64,000 nucleotides of DNA from Bacillus marasmi (GTDB taxonomy: Bacteria; Bacillota; Bacilli; Bacillales; Cytobacillaceae). The notes under the pieces were generated by a model that did not search any database, was not told the origin of the DNA, and saw nothing but the letters and a program-made list of their open reading frames with translations. The stretch covers positions 248,001-312,000 of the forward strand of contig NZ_LR656166.1 of NCBI RefSeq assembly GCF_902168435.1, read 5' to 3'. The translations under genes and the position numbers were made by a program. This document shows positions 26,842-37,400 of this stretch, one piece after another. Position 1 is the stretch's first letter. The number at the start of each line of letters is the position of its first letter.

Positions 26842-27678
26842 TCATTTTACGAAGTATCTGGATTTTTCGGAGATGTAGTCGGCGATTGTGACCAGGATGA
26901 TGTAGCAAATAAGAATCAAGGTTATTTCGGTATAGTGGAAGAAGCTCATACTAAGCTTGAATTGCTGGCCTAATCCGCCGGCCCCAACAAATCCAACGAC
27001 TATGGTCGTTCTCATAATGACTTCCCATCGATAAAGAATATAAGTGAGAAATTGTGGCAGAACGGAAGGCAGCACGCCGTACAAAAGAATCTGTGCCCGC
27101 CCAGCTCCAGCTGAAGCAAGATTACGGATGGGACGTGAATCAGTATCCTCAATGACTTCCGCACAAAGCTTACCGAGAATTCCAAAATTGTGTAGGGCAA
27201 GAGCGATTGCACCCGGAAGAATACCTGGTTTAAAAATAAAAATGACAATCATTGCCCACACCAACTCAGGCACTGCCCTGCTGAAAATATAAAGCCCTCT
27301 AATTAGACCGAAAACAAACCAGCGATACCATTTACGGGATAATGTGAGCGTTCCATCTGCTACATTACGAGCAGCAGGAATAACCGTCAGAAACATCACA
27401 ATTGTTGAGAATCCAATTGCCATAATACTCATTTGCAGTGTTTCAACGGTAAGTGTAAAAGCATCAGACCAGCTATCCTGATTCAAAAAAGCTACTTCCT
27501 CTTCACCGAAACCGAGCATCCCTTTGAAAAACTTACTTGCATAGTGCATATTGTCCCGCGAAAAAACGTCCAGTAAACTTGCCTTTTCCACACCAATGAT
27601 AAAATACCAAGACGACGCAATTAAAAGAATGGTTAAGTAAAATGAAAGGGTAACAAAATTTAATTTTCTTTTCCTCAT
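26842..27678 (-). CDS. ABC transporter permease (PhnE-like), second
   Basis: 278 residues with about six membrane helices. The cytoplasmic EAA-type loop reads NLASAGAGRAQILLYGVLPSVLP. VGFVGAGGLGQQFKLSMSFF near the end is typical of PhnE. The start overlaps the previous gene's stop by 4 bp. It should pair with the other permease as a heterodimer in a PhnCDE-type importer; the context points to an oxyanion such as selenate or selenite. Confidence 0.87.
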   Translation of the reverse strand: MRKRKLNFVTLSFYLTILLIASSWYFIIGVEKASLLDVFSRDNMHYASKFFKGMLGFGEEEVAFLNQDSWSDAFTLTVETLQMSIMAIGFSTIVMFLTVIPAARNVADGTLTLSRKWYRWFVFGLIRGLYIFSRAVPELVWAMIVIFIFKPGILPGAIALALHNFGILGKLCAEVIEDTDSRPIRNLASAGAGRAQILLYGVLPSVLPQFLTYILYRWEVIMRTTIVVGFVGAGGLGQQFKLSMSFFHYTEITLILICYIILVTIADYISEKSRYFVK

Positions 27679-28463
27679 TGTGCCATCCTCTTTCTAAGCA
27701 TACTGCTCCAACCGTCAATAGCAACAACCATCAATATCAAAAAGAATACAAAGGTCCAAACCTCATTGTAATTCAAATCATTAAGCGATAGCTGAATTTG
27801 GTAACCAAGTCCGCCAAGCCCAACAAAACTCATAATCGCAGAGGACCGAACAGCACATTCAAAACGGTACATCGTATAACTGATAATGCTCATCTTTACG
27901 CTTGGAAAATAACCATAAAACAGGCATTCCCACCTTGAAGCACCGGTTGCGACCAAGGCTTGAATAGGCTCTTTTGGGACATCATTTAACATATCAGCAA
28001 AAATCCTCCCAAGAATTCCCCCATAAGGAATCGCAAGGGCAAACACAGCTGCATAAGGTGATAAACCAAACGAAGCTACAAAAAGCCATGCCCATACTAG
28101 TTCGTGGACAGCACGCATAAAACCAAGTAATCCTCGGAAAGTACTCATCATAAATGCCCTTGATCGACTCCCAGATGCTAAAACCCCGGAAGCAAAAATT
28201 CCGAAAATAAGTGCTATTATAATAGCTAGACTCATCCCAGCAGTCGCATAGGCAAGAGTAAGCCAGGCTGATTCCAGCGCTAAAACAAGAATATCTGAGG
28301 AAAGGTCAGGTTGAAGAATGGCTGCAAATATATCCGAGGCTGTACTAAGGCCTTTCGCATGCAACACATTAGGACCCCATTCCACTGCAAAAAGACTCCA
28401 GGTAAAAATCAAAAGCAAGAATATCGTTAAAATTTTTCTTTTATGCAAATCCACAAAGAGCAT
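27675..28463 (-). CDS. ABC transporter permease (PhnE-like), first
   Basis: 262 residues, about six membrane helices. The coupling loop ALVATGASRWECLFYGYFPS and the terminal SFVGLGGLGYQIQLSLNDLNY match PhnE. AAGGAGCT precedes the ATG, which lies 1 bp after the ATPase gene. It is 25% or so similar to its partner by eye, implying an old duplication. Confidence 0.87.
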   Translation of the reverse strand: MLFVDLHKRKILTIFLLLIFTWSLFAVEWGPNVLHAKGLSTASDIFAAILQPDLSSDILVLALESAWLTLAYATAGMSLAIIIALIFGIFASGVLASGSRSRAFMMSTFRGLLGFMRAVHELVWAWLFVASFGLSPYAAVFALAIPYGGILGRIFADMLNDVPKEPIQALVATGASRWECLFYGYFPSVKMSIISYTMYRFECAVRSSAIMSFVGLGGLGYQIQLSLNDLNYNEVWTFVFFLILMVVAIDGWSSMLRKRMAQ

Positions 28464-28464
28464 C

Positions 28465-29217
28465 TTAGTCCAGCTCCTTTAGCTGATAAAGCTCTTTGAG
28501 AAGCTTGTCTGTTACTTGGTCCGCCGGAAGGTCAAAGAGCAACTCACCATTTTTTAAGGCAATCAACCTTGTAAAATATTTTTTGGCGTACTCGACGGAA
28601 TGCAGGCTCGCTATGACAGTTTGATTTTCTTCCACAGCAAGTCTAGATAACATACCAAGAATATCCTCAGCCCGCGCCGGGTCAAGCGAAGCTACTGGTT
28701 CATCGGCGAGAACGATTTCTGGTTTTTGAATAAGGAGTCTAGCGAGTGCTACACGCTGTTGTTCTCCGCCAGATAAAGTCGAGGTGCGCTCATACAATTT
28801 TTCAGATAACCCAACTCGTTCCAACGCTTTTATGACTGATTGTTTTTCTTGAGGTACGAACAAAGACAATAAAGATTTAAAGAAACTCCAATGGGCAAGC
28901 CGCCCTGCAAGAACATTGTGGATCACAGCAAGCTGCCCGACAAGGTCAAACTGCTGACGAATCATTCCAATTTTTTTTGCTCTAATTTTTTGATTGGCAT
29001 AATGCTGGAGAGGCTTGCCATCGATTAATAATTCACCACTGTCAGGTTGGAGAGTTGCACCAAGGATATTGAGCAAAGTGGTTTTTCCAGCTCCACTAGG
29101 GCCAATTAAGGCAATTAATTCACCTTTTTCGACAGCAAAAGAAAGGGAAGATAAGGCTATCTTCCGGTCATATTGTTTCACTATTTGATTTAATACAATC
29201 ATTTTCTCTCTAGACAC
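28465..29217 (-). CDS. ABC transporter ATP-binding protein (PhnC-like)
   Basis: 250 residues. Walker A GPSGAGKTT, signature LSGGEQQRVALARLL, Walker B IVLADEPVASLD, then H-loop IASLHSVEYA. The spacing and the MIRQQFDLVGQLAVIHNVLAGRL segment are PhnC-type. The GTG at 29217 is used; an in-frame ATG at 29202 is a fair alternative because neither has a strong ribosome site. It energises the two permeases downstream. Confidence 0.9.
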   Translation of the reverse strand: MSREKMIVLNQIVKQYDRKIALSSLSFAVEKGELIALIGPSGAGKTTLLNILGATLQPDSGELLIDGKPLQHYANQKIRAKKIGMIRQQFDLVGQLAVIHNVLAGRLAHWSFFKSLLSLFVPQEKQSVIKALERVGLSEKLYERTSTLSGGEQQRVALARLLIQKPEIVLADEPVASLDPARAEDILGMLSRLAVEENQTVIASLHSVEYAKKYFTRLIALKNGELLFDLPADQVTDKLLKELYQLKELD

Positions 29218-29227
29218 AAGGTGTCAC

Positions 29228-30115
29228 CTACTTGATTATCTTAAGTTCTTTTGCAACTTCTTCAATTGCTTTGTAATTGTCATTATTTGTTTCAATGAAT
29301 TTATCAGTTTGAAGGAGGTTCATAACCTCATTGTCCCCAGCCTTCATAGAAAGAATCGCATCTTTAATTTTTGTTTTTGTCTCTTTATCCATTTTATTTA
29401 CAGTCCAGTTATAGTCATAATACTCTGGCGTCGTATAGAAGACCTTCACTTTAGTTGTATCAACTTTTCCTTCTTTGACAGCTGCTTCCCAAACAGAAAT
29501 GTTGAGAGCACCAGTTTGATAGGCTCCTGATTCCACTAATTTATAAGTTTTATCGTGGGATCCAGAATAATTAGGGGTACCATCAAGGTCTTTCTCTGGA
29601 TTAATTCCGGCTTCCATCACAAAATAGCGTGGCATTAAGTGTCCAGATGTTGAGCTTTCACTACCAAAGGTAAAAGTTTTACCCTTCAGTTCTTCCAACG
29701 AATTGATTTTTACCTCACTGTTTGCGATAAATACCGATTTAAATTGTTGATCTATTGGTCTTTGGGCGATTGCTTCAGATTCAGGTACAAGGTTTCTTGC
29801 TTGTACACCAGTAAGTCCACCAAACCAAGCGAGATGGATTTCACCGCGCTCAAAAGCAGTCACTAGTGCCGCGTAATCAACAGAAGGAACGAATTCAACC
29901 TCAAGCCCTGTTTTTTCGCCAAGGTCTTTCGCAAAATCATCCATACTACGATTTAAATCTGCAGTGTTTTGATCGGGAATCATTCCAATCTTAATCTTTG
30001 TTATTTCCGCTTCCTTTTCATTCGTGTTATCTTTAGCTTGTTCAGTTTGATCTGTGCAGGCCGTAATGAAAAAAATCATCATGATGCCTAACATAATTGG
30101 TAGTAGTTTTTTCAA
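29228..30115 (-). CDS. PhnD-like substrate-binding lipoprotein, putative selenium oxyanion binder
   Basis: 295 residues from TTG 30115 (AAGGGGCG upstream). A lipoprotein signal ends ...FFITACTDQ, placing the lipid on Cys20. The mature part is a type II periplasmic-binding fold of the PhnD family: GMIPDQN, VPSVDYAALVTAFERGEIHL, AWFGGLTGVQAR and FGSESSTSGHLMPRYF. The WFGGLTGVQAR form is the one I associate with PhnD-like proteins annotated as putative selenate binders rather than phosphonate binders. Gene order binding protein-ATPase-two permeases-oxidoreductase-YedE-TusA supports a selenium role. Confidence 0.8.
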   Translation of the reverse strand: MKKLLPIMLGIMMIFFITACTDQTEQAKDNTNEKEAEITKIKIGMIPDQNTADLNRSMDDFAKDLGEKTGLEVEFVPSVDYAALVTAFERGEIHLAWFGGLTGVQARNLVPESEAIAQRPIDQQFKSVFIANSEVKINSLEELKGKTFTFGSESSTSGHLMPRYFVMEAGINPEKDLDGTPNYSGSHDKTYKLVESGAYQTGALNISVWEAAVKEGKVDTTKVKVFYTTPEYYDYNWTVNKMDKETKTKIKDAILSMKAGDNEVMNLLQTDKFIETNNDNYKAIEEVAKELKIIK

Positions 30116-30185
30116 TTAAAACGCCCCTTAATATATATAGTGGAATCTTAATATTACATGTTATATCAGAATAATTCCAAATCAT

Positions 30186-30227
30186 TTAATCGATAACAAA
30201 CACGCTAACCTATTGATAAAATCGATA
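30186..30227. promoter_or_regulatory. Candidate ATCGATA-type operator upstream of the binding-protein operon
   Basis: TTAATCGATAACAAACA, then TATTGATAAAATCGATA, matching the pair upstream of yedE (25430-25484). It lies between the divergent binding-protein and cyclase genes and may control either. Confidence 0.4.
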
Positions 30228-30266
30228 CATGCAGAAAATGAAAAAACGTTGCACAAAGAGCGAAAT

Positions 30267-30313
30267 GTGAAACAAACCTGTGAAACAAGAAAATTCGGGT
30301 GGTGCCAGGCACC
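30267..30313 (+). repeat. Dispersed GTGAAACA/GGCACC repeat, copy 6
   Basis: GTGAAACAAACCT, then GTGAAACAAGAAAATTCGGG and TGGTGCCAGGCACC. ATAGGAGG follows at once and serves as the ribosome binding site of the cyclase-family gene. Confidence 0.85.
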
Positions 30314-30328
30314 ATAGGAGGTCTTAAG

Positions 30329-30985
30329 ATGAAGATTATTGATTTGACTCATACGATTTCAGAAAGAATGCCTGTTTATCCAGGTGATGACTCGCCAAAA
30401 TTAGAAGCAACTTGCTCATATGATGACCATGGTTTCAAAGGAACGTTACTAACTTTATTTTCCCATGCTGGTACTCATATGGATGCACCTTCCCACGTTT
30501 TTCCACAAAGAACTACTCTAGACGCCTTCCCAGTGGAGCAGTTCATCGGCAAGGGATTAGTGATAAATTGTAGTGAATTACACGAAGGCCAACAAATTTC
30601 AATGAAATATTTAGAAGCAGTCAAAGAAAAGGCGGAACAAGCCGAATTCATTTTGTTCTATACTGGATGGGATCAGTATTGGGGTGCAGATACCTATTTT
30701 GGAGACTACCCGACAATCACAGAGGAAGTCGCTGAATATTTAATTCACAGCAAGAAGAAGGGGATAGGCTTAGATGTGATGGGGATTGATGCCATCTCTG
30801 ATGAAAAACTGACCATCCACCGCAAAATTTTTGCTGAAACCGATATCGTTGTCATCGAGAATCTGACAAAATTAGGTGAGATTGGATCAGAGCTCTTTAC
30901 ATATTGTGCATTTCCGCTAAAATACGAGAACGCTGACGGTGCTCCGGTCCGAGCGGTGGCTATATTGGATAATTTAAACAATTGA
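30329..30985 (+). CDS. Cyclase-family metal hydrolase (kynurenine formamidase-like)
   Basis: 218 residues from ATG 30329, with ATAGGAGGT upstream; the longer GTG frame runs into the repeat. The metal motif HAGTHMDAPSH, DLTHTISERMPVYPGDD at the start and GIDAISDEKLTIHRKIF place it in the cyclase family (PF04199), which includes KynB. Function could be amide or lactone hydrolysis, not fixed by context. A second, broken copy lies at 38530-39170 beyond the Wadjet genes, in the same orientation. Confidence 0.85.
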   Translation: MKIIDLTHTISERMPVYPGDDSPKLEATCSYDDHGFKGTLLTLFSHAGTHMDAPSHVFPQRTTLDAFPVEQFIGKGLVINCSELHEGQQISMKYLEAVKEKAEQAEFILFYTGWDQYWGADTYFGDYPTITEEVAEYLIHSKKKGIGLDVMGIDAISDEKLTIHRKIFAETDIVVIENLTKLGEIGSELFTYCAFPLKYENADGAPVRAVAILDNLNN

Positions 30986-31083
30986 AATTTGAATCTTTAA
31001 GTAAGCTGCCTATGAGTTACAATCCACTAACTGATAATTATTTTGATAAAATAGTAGTAAAGAAAATAACGGGGAATTGAATT

Positions 31084-32400
31084 ATGTTGATAAGCAATGA
31101 ACTAGATTATATTAAAAATTTCATATTAAAAAGTGGTGAACAGCTGGATTTAGATACACCCCCCGCAGATACATCCTTTTTTACCGATGTTAAAATTGTA
31201 AAAAGGACAGCGAGAAAATATCGAATCGTCGGTCTTATAACGTTTTCCGAAGATACTAACGCTGATGCTCCTGACGAAGAATTACTCAAACTTAAATTAA
31301 CACCCAATAAGAAAATCCAATTGAATGATCATGATCCAAATACCACCTATTGGTTTGAACAAGGCTGGATTATGAAAGAGATTCGTTTCAAAAAAGATGG
31401 TAGAACTCCTGAATCCATGCATTATCGGATGGGATTTAAACTGTACCAATACATACAAAATCTCCAAAGAGAAAGAGAACAAGGATGGGAACTAGAATTT
31501 AACGAGATTAAAAATAAATTCAACTTGATGAGAGATTCTCAATCACAGCAAATGCCAAAGCTACGGGAAAAAGGAATTAACTCATGCACGAATGTAATGA
31601 ATGAAATTTTCAATCAAGAAGCATCTCAGCTTCATGAGTCAGTTCATTTTCCTAGCCAATGGTCTATCAATAAAAAAATGAAATTTCTTCATTTTATGGT
31701 GGCATTCCTTCAAATCTGTCGGAGTAAATCAGAATTTGATTGGAAAGAAATCGGAGCTAATTATTATAGAGAAATCGGTGGTTCGAAAGAATTTGATACA
31801 TATAAAGAGGGGTTTATTGATCAACTTGAAAATCTCTCACAATGCCCTGCAGCAATACTCGGATTAACAAGTCTTGGCAAAATTACGCCATTATATTTTT
31901 CAGGGCCAATCAAAGGGAAATACTCTTCTTATTCTTTTGGACCAATCCATGCATTGACCGACATTTCCATTTATCAAGAAGAATACACAACGATGGCAAC
32001 CACGTTATGGCTTGTTGAAAACCGAGCAATATTAACAAGAATCGCTTCAGAAAAGGGATTTCTTCAGGATACTAACTCATTAATGCTTTGCATTGACGGT
32101 CATCTTCGTTCCTCGCATAAGCAATGCATTAACAAGTTATTAATAAATAGTGCCATAGAAGTGGTTATTCTTTGGACAGATTATGATCCTGATGGACTGC
32201 AAATTTCTAAAGAATTGTTTGAAACTGTATCACAAGCCAATTCAGAGTTGCATCTAAAATGGATTTCTGCAGAGCATAAGGTATATGATACTTGGAATAG
32301 TTACCAAGAATATATGCATGATTTTCTAAAAATGAAGAAGATGGAACAAGAAGAAGTTTTGGGAGGTGCAGATATTTGGAAAAAATGGGTTCGTCATTAA
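31084..32400 (+). CDS. Wadjet system nuclease subunit JetD-like (Toprim domain)
   Basis: 438 residues. The C-terminal half carries a Toprim-like fold: WLVENRAILTRIA provides the acidic residue and LWTDYDPDGLQISKELF the DxD motif, as in the topoisomerase-VI-like nuclease JetD. GGGGAA precedes the ATG. In Wadjet, JetD cleaves small circular DNA that the SMC complex has reeled in. Here jetD is first in the operon rather than last, unlike the classical jetABCD order. The next gene starts within its last codons. Confidence 0.8.
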   Translation: MLISNELDYIKNFILKSGEQLDLDTPPADTSFFTDVKIVKRTARKYRIVGLITFSEDTNADAPDEELLKLKLTPNKKIQLNDHDPNTTYWFEQGWIMKEIRFKKDGRTPESMHYRMGFKLYQYIQNLQREREQGWELEFNEIKNKFNLMRDSQSQQMPKLREKGINSCTNVMNEIFNQEASQLHESVHFPSQWSINKKMKFLHFMVAFLQICRSKSEFDWKEIGANYYREIGGSKEFDTYKEGFIDQLENLSQCPAAILGLTSLGKITPLYFSGPIKGKYSSYSFGPIHALTDISIYQEEYTTMATTLWLVENRAILTRIASEKGFLQDTNSLMLCIDGHLRSSHKQCINKLLINSAIEVVILWTDYDPDGLQISKELFETVSQANSELHLKWISAEHKVYDTWNSYQEYMHDFLKMKKMEQEEVLGGADIWKKWVRH

Positions 32401-33800
32401 TCTCAATTTTTCATACAAAAGATTCGGCACCGGAAGTACTACAATCTATGAAAGATATCGCCACTCTATCAGGTGTATTAAGTGAACTAGGCTCTCAAAG
32501 TTCATTTCAATCACCAATCGAGATTCTTCGCTTTTTAAAAATCATCCAATTAATCAATGAAGCGGCACTTGGTTTAGATGATCCAATCGATCATGCAGAG
32601 ACTGTCTATTATCGCTATCGTAATCGTTACCAAGATCATGAGCCTCCTACTAAAAAGCGGGTCGAGCAAGTCATAAATGTACTAGTGAAATATAATTGGA
32701 TCTCAAAACAGTCCAGACAAATTAAAATGCGCGATACTGGAAAAAGGATGATGGATGCGTTAATCCGATTAGCGAATGATTCGATGGCTTATTATATGAA
32801 TGATGATATCGGGCGTTCTCTATTTCAAGCTAGGCGGGATGCTGAATTGAGCGAAGCCTACGATGATCAGGGCATCTCGGGCGGAAATAAGATAGCGAGC
32901 ATGATTCGTAATGTAGAGGACGCGATTCAACTCATGAAAGAACGTGAATTGGAAATGCTCGCAGATCGCAATGCTCTGCCGCAACTTGAATTAATTCATC
33001 GTCTAATGGAGGACTTAGAGGAGAAAATCCAAGAACGATTTCGTCAGTTTCAGACATTGGAAGAAAGTCTAGTCCTTTCCAATTTAATGCAAAAGGGGAC
33101 AGCATCACTTGCTGAAGGGACTAACCTTAGCTTGGGGATGATTAATAAATATTTAAAGTTTACGCATATGCAAAAAACACCTTTATCAACTACGATTCAA
33201 CCGGAGAAGGTTCGAGAGTTTATCGTGAAAATGTATGATCCCCCGCTTGATTCAGATATACCGAATGTGTATCAATTATTTAGCTTTATTGAACAAGGTC
33301 AATATGAAGATGAGGCAATCGACGGATTATGGATACCAGTGAAATTCGCAGCACCAATTTCGCCAATCGCGATTGATGAAGCTGTAAATTTCTTAGAAAC
33401 GTATGAGCCGGTAATAGCACCTGTTATTGATCAAGACGAGGAAGTTGAATATTCTTCTGAACATGTTTCAGAGCAGGAACTTGATGAAATCCTGGGTCAA
33501 TCTCAATGGTTAATGGCTAAATCGATGATTGAGACCGAAGCAATTGAAGCATATTTAGTAGAACATGAGGAAGCACCGATGGAGCAAGTAGTGGTTGAAG
33601 CAACTTCAACGCAGTGGTGTGATGCTGTAAATGCCGTTACGGCAATTGCAGCCTTAGTCGGGAATAAAAAAATAACTATATTAAAGCCAACTGACAAAAT
33701 AACTCTTCCTAAATACGAACGGAATTGGGAGTGGATGAACTCAGATGATGGACGAAACATTATCCGCAAACGAACATCAAGAACAGAGCACCGAGACTAA
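32376..33800 (+). CDS. Wadjet kleisin-like subunit JetA
   Basis: 474 residues from TTG 32376: GGGAGGTG lies 8 bp upstream, whereas the ATG at 32385 is too far. The protein is mostly helical, with a winged-helix-like N-terminus (about residues 60-125), a long charged helix (about 180-240) and an acidic linker (about 350-400), the MukF/JetA kleisin pattern. It overlaps jetD by 25 bp and jetB by 56 bp. It should bridge the SMC heads; the assignment rests on layout and neighbours more than on a motif. Confidence 0.72.
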   Translation: MEKMGSSLISIFHTKDSAPEVLQSMKDIATLSGVLSELGSQSSFQSPIEILRFLKIIQLINEAALGLDDPIDHAETVYYRYRNRYQDHEPPTKKRVEQVINVLVKYNWISKQSRQIKMRDTGKRMMDALIRLANDSMAYYMNDDIGRSLFQARRDAELSEAYDDQGISGGNKIASMIRNVEDAIQLMKERELEMLADRNALPQLELIHRLMEDLEEKIQERFRQFQTLEESLVLSNLMQKGTASLAEGTNLSLGMINKYLKFTHMQKTPLSTTIQPEKVREFIVKMYDPPLDSDIPNVYQLFSFIEQGQYEDEAIDGLWIPVKFAAPISPIAIDEAVNFLETYEPVIAPVIDQDEEVEYSSEHVSEQELDEILGQSQWLMAKSMIETEAIEAYLVEHEEAPMEQVVVEATSTQWCDAVNAVTAIAALVGNKKITILKPTDKITLPKYERNWEWMNSDDGRNIIRKRTSRTEHRD

Positions 33801-34476
33801 TAAAATAGATCAAGAAACCGGGTCAAATTTCAACCCCCTTAATGTAATGCAATCGTTAAAGGGCATGCTTACTGAAACAGAAGAATTAACGTTTATGAAT
33901 ATTTTATTCTCATCTTCAGCTTCGATACGTTCGGGAAATTTCGGACTATCCCGAAAAGAAGTGGAAAAACAGTTGCAGATTCAAGAGGACGATGAGCGAT
34001 TTTATTCTTTTATTACTAGGGTGAATCAAGCAATTAGCCGTTATATGAAGGTGATTTATGATGAACGTCGTGATCAAGTCATTGTGATGATGAGGGTTCC
34101 GGCCCGTGCGGCACGGAATACATTATCTAAAGAAAGTCTATCGATTTTGTTATATATGTTTTACCAGCAAGAAGTACTGCAGCATGAATTTACACTGTTT
34201 GACCAGATTCTTGAAGCATTTGGCCATGAAACAACGAAAGCAAACCAGCGAATATTATTAAATCTTGACCAACTGCGAAAAATTGGAGCGATTGAAGAAT
34301 ATGAGCACGCTTCACAAGAAAAAGCGTATCAGTTAACGACCATTGGAGTTCATATGTTCTCGGACTCGTTCTTAAGAAGGACGGCAGAATTTAGTCAATC
34401 CAATCAATTAAATAAAGAGGAAGTGTTGAAGTTCTTCAAACGGTACAACCTTTATCAAAGAGGTGATACGGAATGA
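33745..34476 (+). CDS. Wadjet KITE-like subunit JetB
   Basis: 243 residues with an acidic, disordered N-terminus (1-35) and then paired winged-helix-like regions (about 40-120 and 125-225), as in MukE/JetB KITE proteins. It starts inside jetA and its stop overlaps the jetC start as ATGA, so expression is coupled. Two adjacent ATGs are possible starts. It would bind the kleisin near the DNA. Confidence 0.72.
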   Translation: MMDETLSANEHQEQSTETNKIDQETGSNFNPLNVMQSLKGMLTETEELTFMNILFSSSASIRSGNFGLSRKEVEKQLQIQEDDERFYSFITRVNQAISRYMKVIYDERRDQVIVMMRVPARAARNTLSKESLSILLYMFYQQEVLQHEFTLFDQILEAFGHETTKANQRILLNLDQLRKIGAIEEYEHASQEKAYQLTTIGVHMFSDSFLRRTAEFSQSNQLNKEEVLKFFKRYNLYQRGDTE

Positions 34477-37400
34477 TTCCTTGGAGACTGACTTTTTCTG
34501 GGATTCGGGATTATCCGCCAACACTATTAGACCTTTCTGGTGCTGACGAACACGTGATGATTACAGGTCCAAACGGTGCGGGAAAATCAACGATTACCTT
34601 TTGTATGGGAGCAGTATTATATTCTTCAAAGGTGGATATCGAGGGGCTAAAATCTCGAAATCTACCAGTTGATCAAACATGGAAGGCCAAAGTTTCTTTG
34701 TTATTTCATAACGAAGGCATGATGAAAATTGATGCTCCCGCGTTTATTGAATTCACTTTGAAAATTACGCAGGACCCTGGACAGCCAATGAAAAAAGAGT
34801 TCAGTATCGCTGCAGGTGATGTAATCGATGAGTGGGAATATACAGATCGGTATACTTCCGGCGATAAGGTTTTTAGTTTTTCAACCTATAAAAAAGACCT
34901 CCAATACAAATACAAGGTCGATCCAGACCTTTACTATCTCATTTGGTACCAACAAGAGGTAAACCAGTTTGCTGTCATGAATCCCGAGGAGCGTTTCCGT
35001 ATTTTTAGTGAAATGCATGGCATTGATAAAGTACAGCGTGATTGGGAAGAAAGTATGGAAAAAGTAAAGGACACTGAAGAAACGCTTCGAAGTGCTGAGA
35101 CAAATGTCAAATTAATGAAGCAAGAACTTTCAATGAAAAAATCGGCATTGGATCGGTTTATCGATAACCAAAATCGGCTTTCTGATGGCGGGCAGCTCTA
35201 TATCCTTTCGTTATTGCAATTAGAGACTTATTATAAAATCGAAAAGGAACGACTAGGTGCAGTCATACTTCAACTAGAGGATGATCTTGAGGAAGCGAAG
35301 GATGATGTGGCTTTAAAGATAAGTTTAAAAGAGCGGAAGATAACAGAATTAGAAGAAACGAAATTATCTCTACGACATCTTGACGAAAAGTATGAAGCTA
35401 GTATTGAAATAAGACAAAATATAGATGATAAAATAACTCTACTTCAAGAGCAAATTGACGAGCTTGACCAGGAATTAGCCTCGATTACTCAAAGGAAAAA
35501 TCAAATTTCCAGAACAGAAGCAGAGGTGAAAACTGCTTTAGAAAAATTAATCATTTCAGAAACACAAACCAATAACGAATTAGAGCAAATACAGCAAAGC
35601 TTAAAGGACCAAAAGGCACTTCAGCAGAAAAATGTAGAAGAAATTGCGAGACTAAAATTGGAAGTTGAACATGATGAACAGGCACACCGTCTTCATTTTG
35701 AAAGATTAAATCAATATCAAAGCAGTCATGCAGTTCAATCTACAATTGAGCACCTTAACACAAAGGTAGTGGAAAAAAAGAATACACAATTTGAAAAAAA
35801 GCAAAAAGAGAAGGCATTGGAAGAAGAATTAGAATTACTGGAAGAAAATCGAGATTTGTCAGTGCGTCAGCTCGAATCTCTGAAGTTTTTCCGAACCCAG
35901 CAAATAAAAGCATATGCTCTTCGTGAATTATTGGAGTTGGATGAGGAAGCTTCAATAAAAGCAGAACAGCTTTTTAATGCAATCAAATATACAATGTTTT
36001 TCGATGGAAAGCACGCTACACCTCCGAACGACTTGTATCATGTCCCGTTGATGGCCATTGTGCCAGACCGGATGGTGAACCATTTACCAACGCTTCATTT
36101 AAAAGTGAGAAATGATTTAGTAGAGAAAGAATTGGCCTTCGCGATGAAGGCGCTATGGTGGGTGGAACAGTTTTTCAAAGAAGGTGCGGTTTCTATTAAA
36201 AATGGTATCTTAATCGATTCAAAGGGACTTCGTGGTCCGCAGGAAAAAAATCGCTATATTTTAAGTGTAAAAGCTTTAATGGCACGAAAGCTTGAAGTTC
36301 AAAAGTCACTAGAAGTTCTTCGTCATCAACTATCAGTATTGGAACAGGACATTGATAGGGAAACAAAGCGATTCCAAGAACTGAATAGCATAATACATCA
36401 GGTGAAGGAATCGGAAGCGTTCATGACAAATGAGTATGAAAGGATTTTACGAAAGAAGAAATTAATTGAAGCAAATGTGGAAAAAGAGGCAATCAAAGCT
36501 GAAATACAAAAGTTAGAAAGTGAAAAATCAATTCTTGACCGTCAGCAATTGAAGCAAGAACAACAAAGGGAAACTCTGGAAAATGAAGCTAGCTTTTATG
36601 TTGAGCTTGGTAAGCTGAAAGACAAGTATGAAAAGCGAAACGAATTACATACAGAATTGGATGAACAAAAAGCAGCGTTAAAGCACCAACTAACGGCGAT
36701 TGAAAAAATGGAAGATGGTTTGGATCTACTCAAACGAACGATAACAAGACTCACCCGAGATTGCGAGCATATGGATGACGCTATCGAATCTCAACAGGGA
36801 AAATTAGATTCGATAAAAAGGCAAAGGACTTCAGGAATAGAAGATCAAGATGTAGCGAAACAGGAACTCGTGCAGATTATTAAGGAATTAGAAGATATGA
36901 AACATATGATTCCAGACCTTTATAAAAGAGTTTCTATGGATAACACGTTTGAAAAGCTCCCTTCAGTGAAGCTTATAAAGCAAGCTTGCGAAAACGGCAG
37001 AGTAAAATTTGAGCATGCTCGCAATGAATCCGGAATCGACCCAGCAGCACCGGAAAATTATCAAACTGTAAAACAAGAATACGAGCGATTGGATGACGAT
37101 TACAAGCGAACCAAAATATTGCTTGATCAAGATAAGGAACGGATGGAAGGCCTAAAAGATCAGCTTGAAACGACTATAAATATGAGAGTACTTGAACTGC
37201 AGCAGCGATTTAAATCTTACATGGGTCAATTTCAATTTGAAGGGGATATTAGCTGGGAATCCTATGAGGATCGTAGAAATCGAACGCATTTTAATTTGTA
37301 TATTAAAGCAAGAAAAGAAGGTCATCGAGGTACCATGGAGGATGTGAGTACAAAAGCTCGCGGCGGCCGAGTGGGTAAAGGTGTTTCTGGCGGAGAGGAA

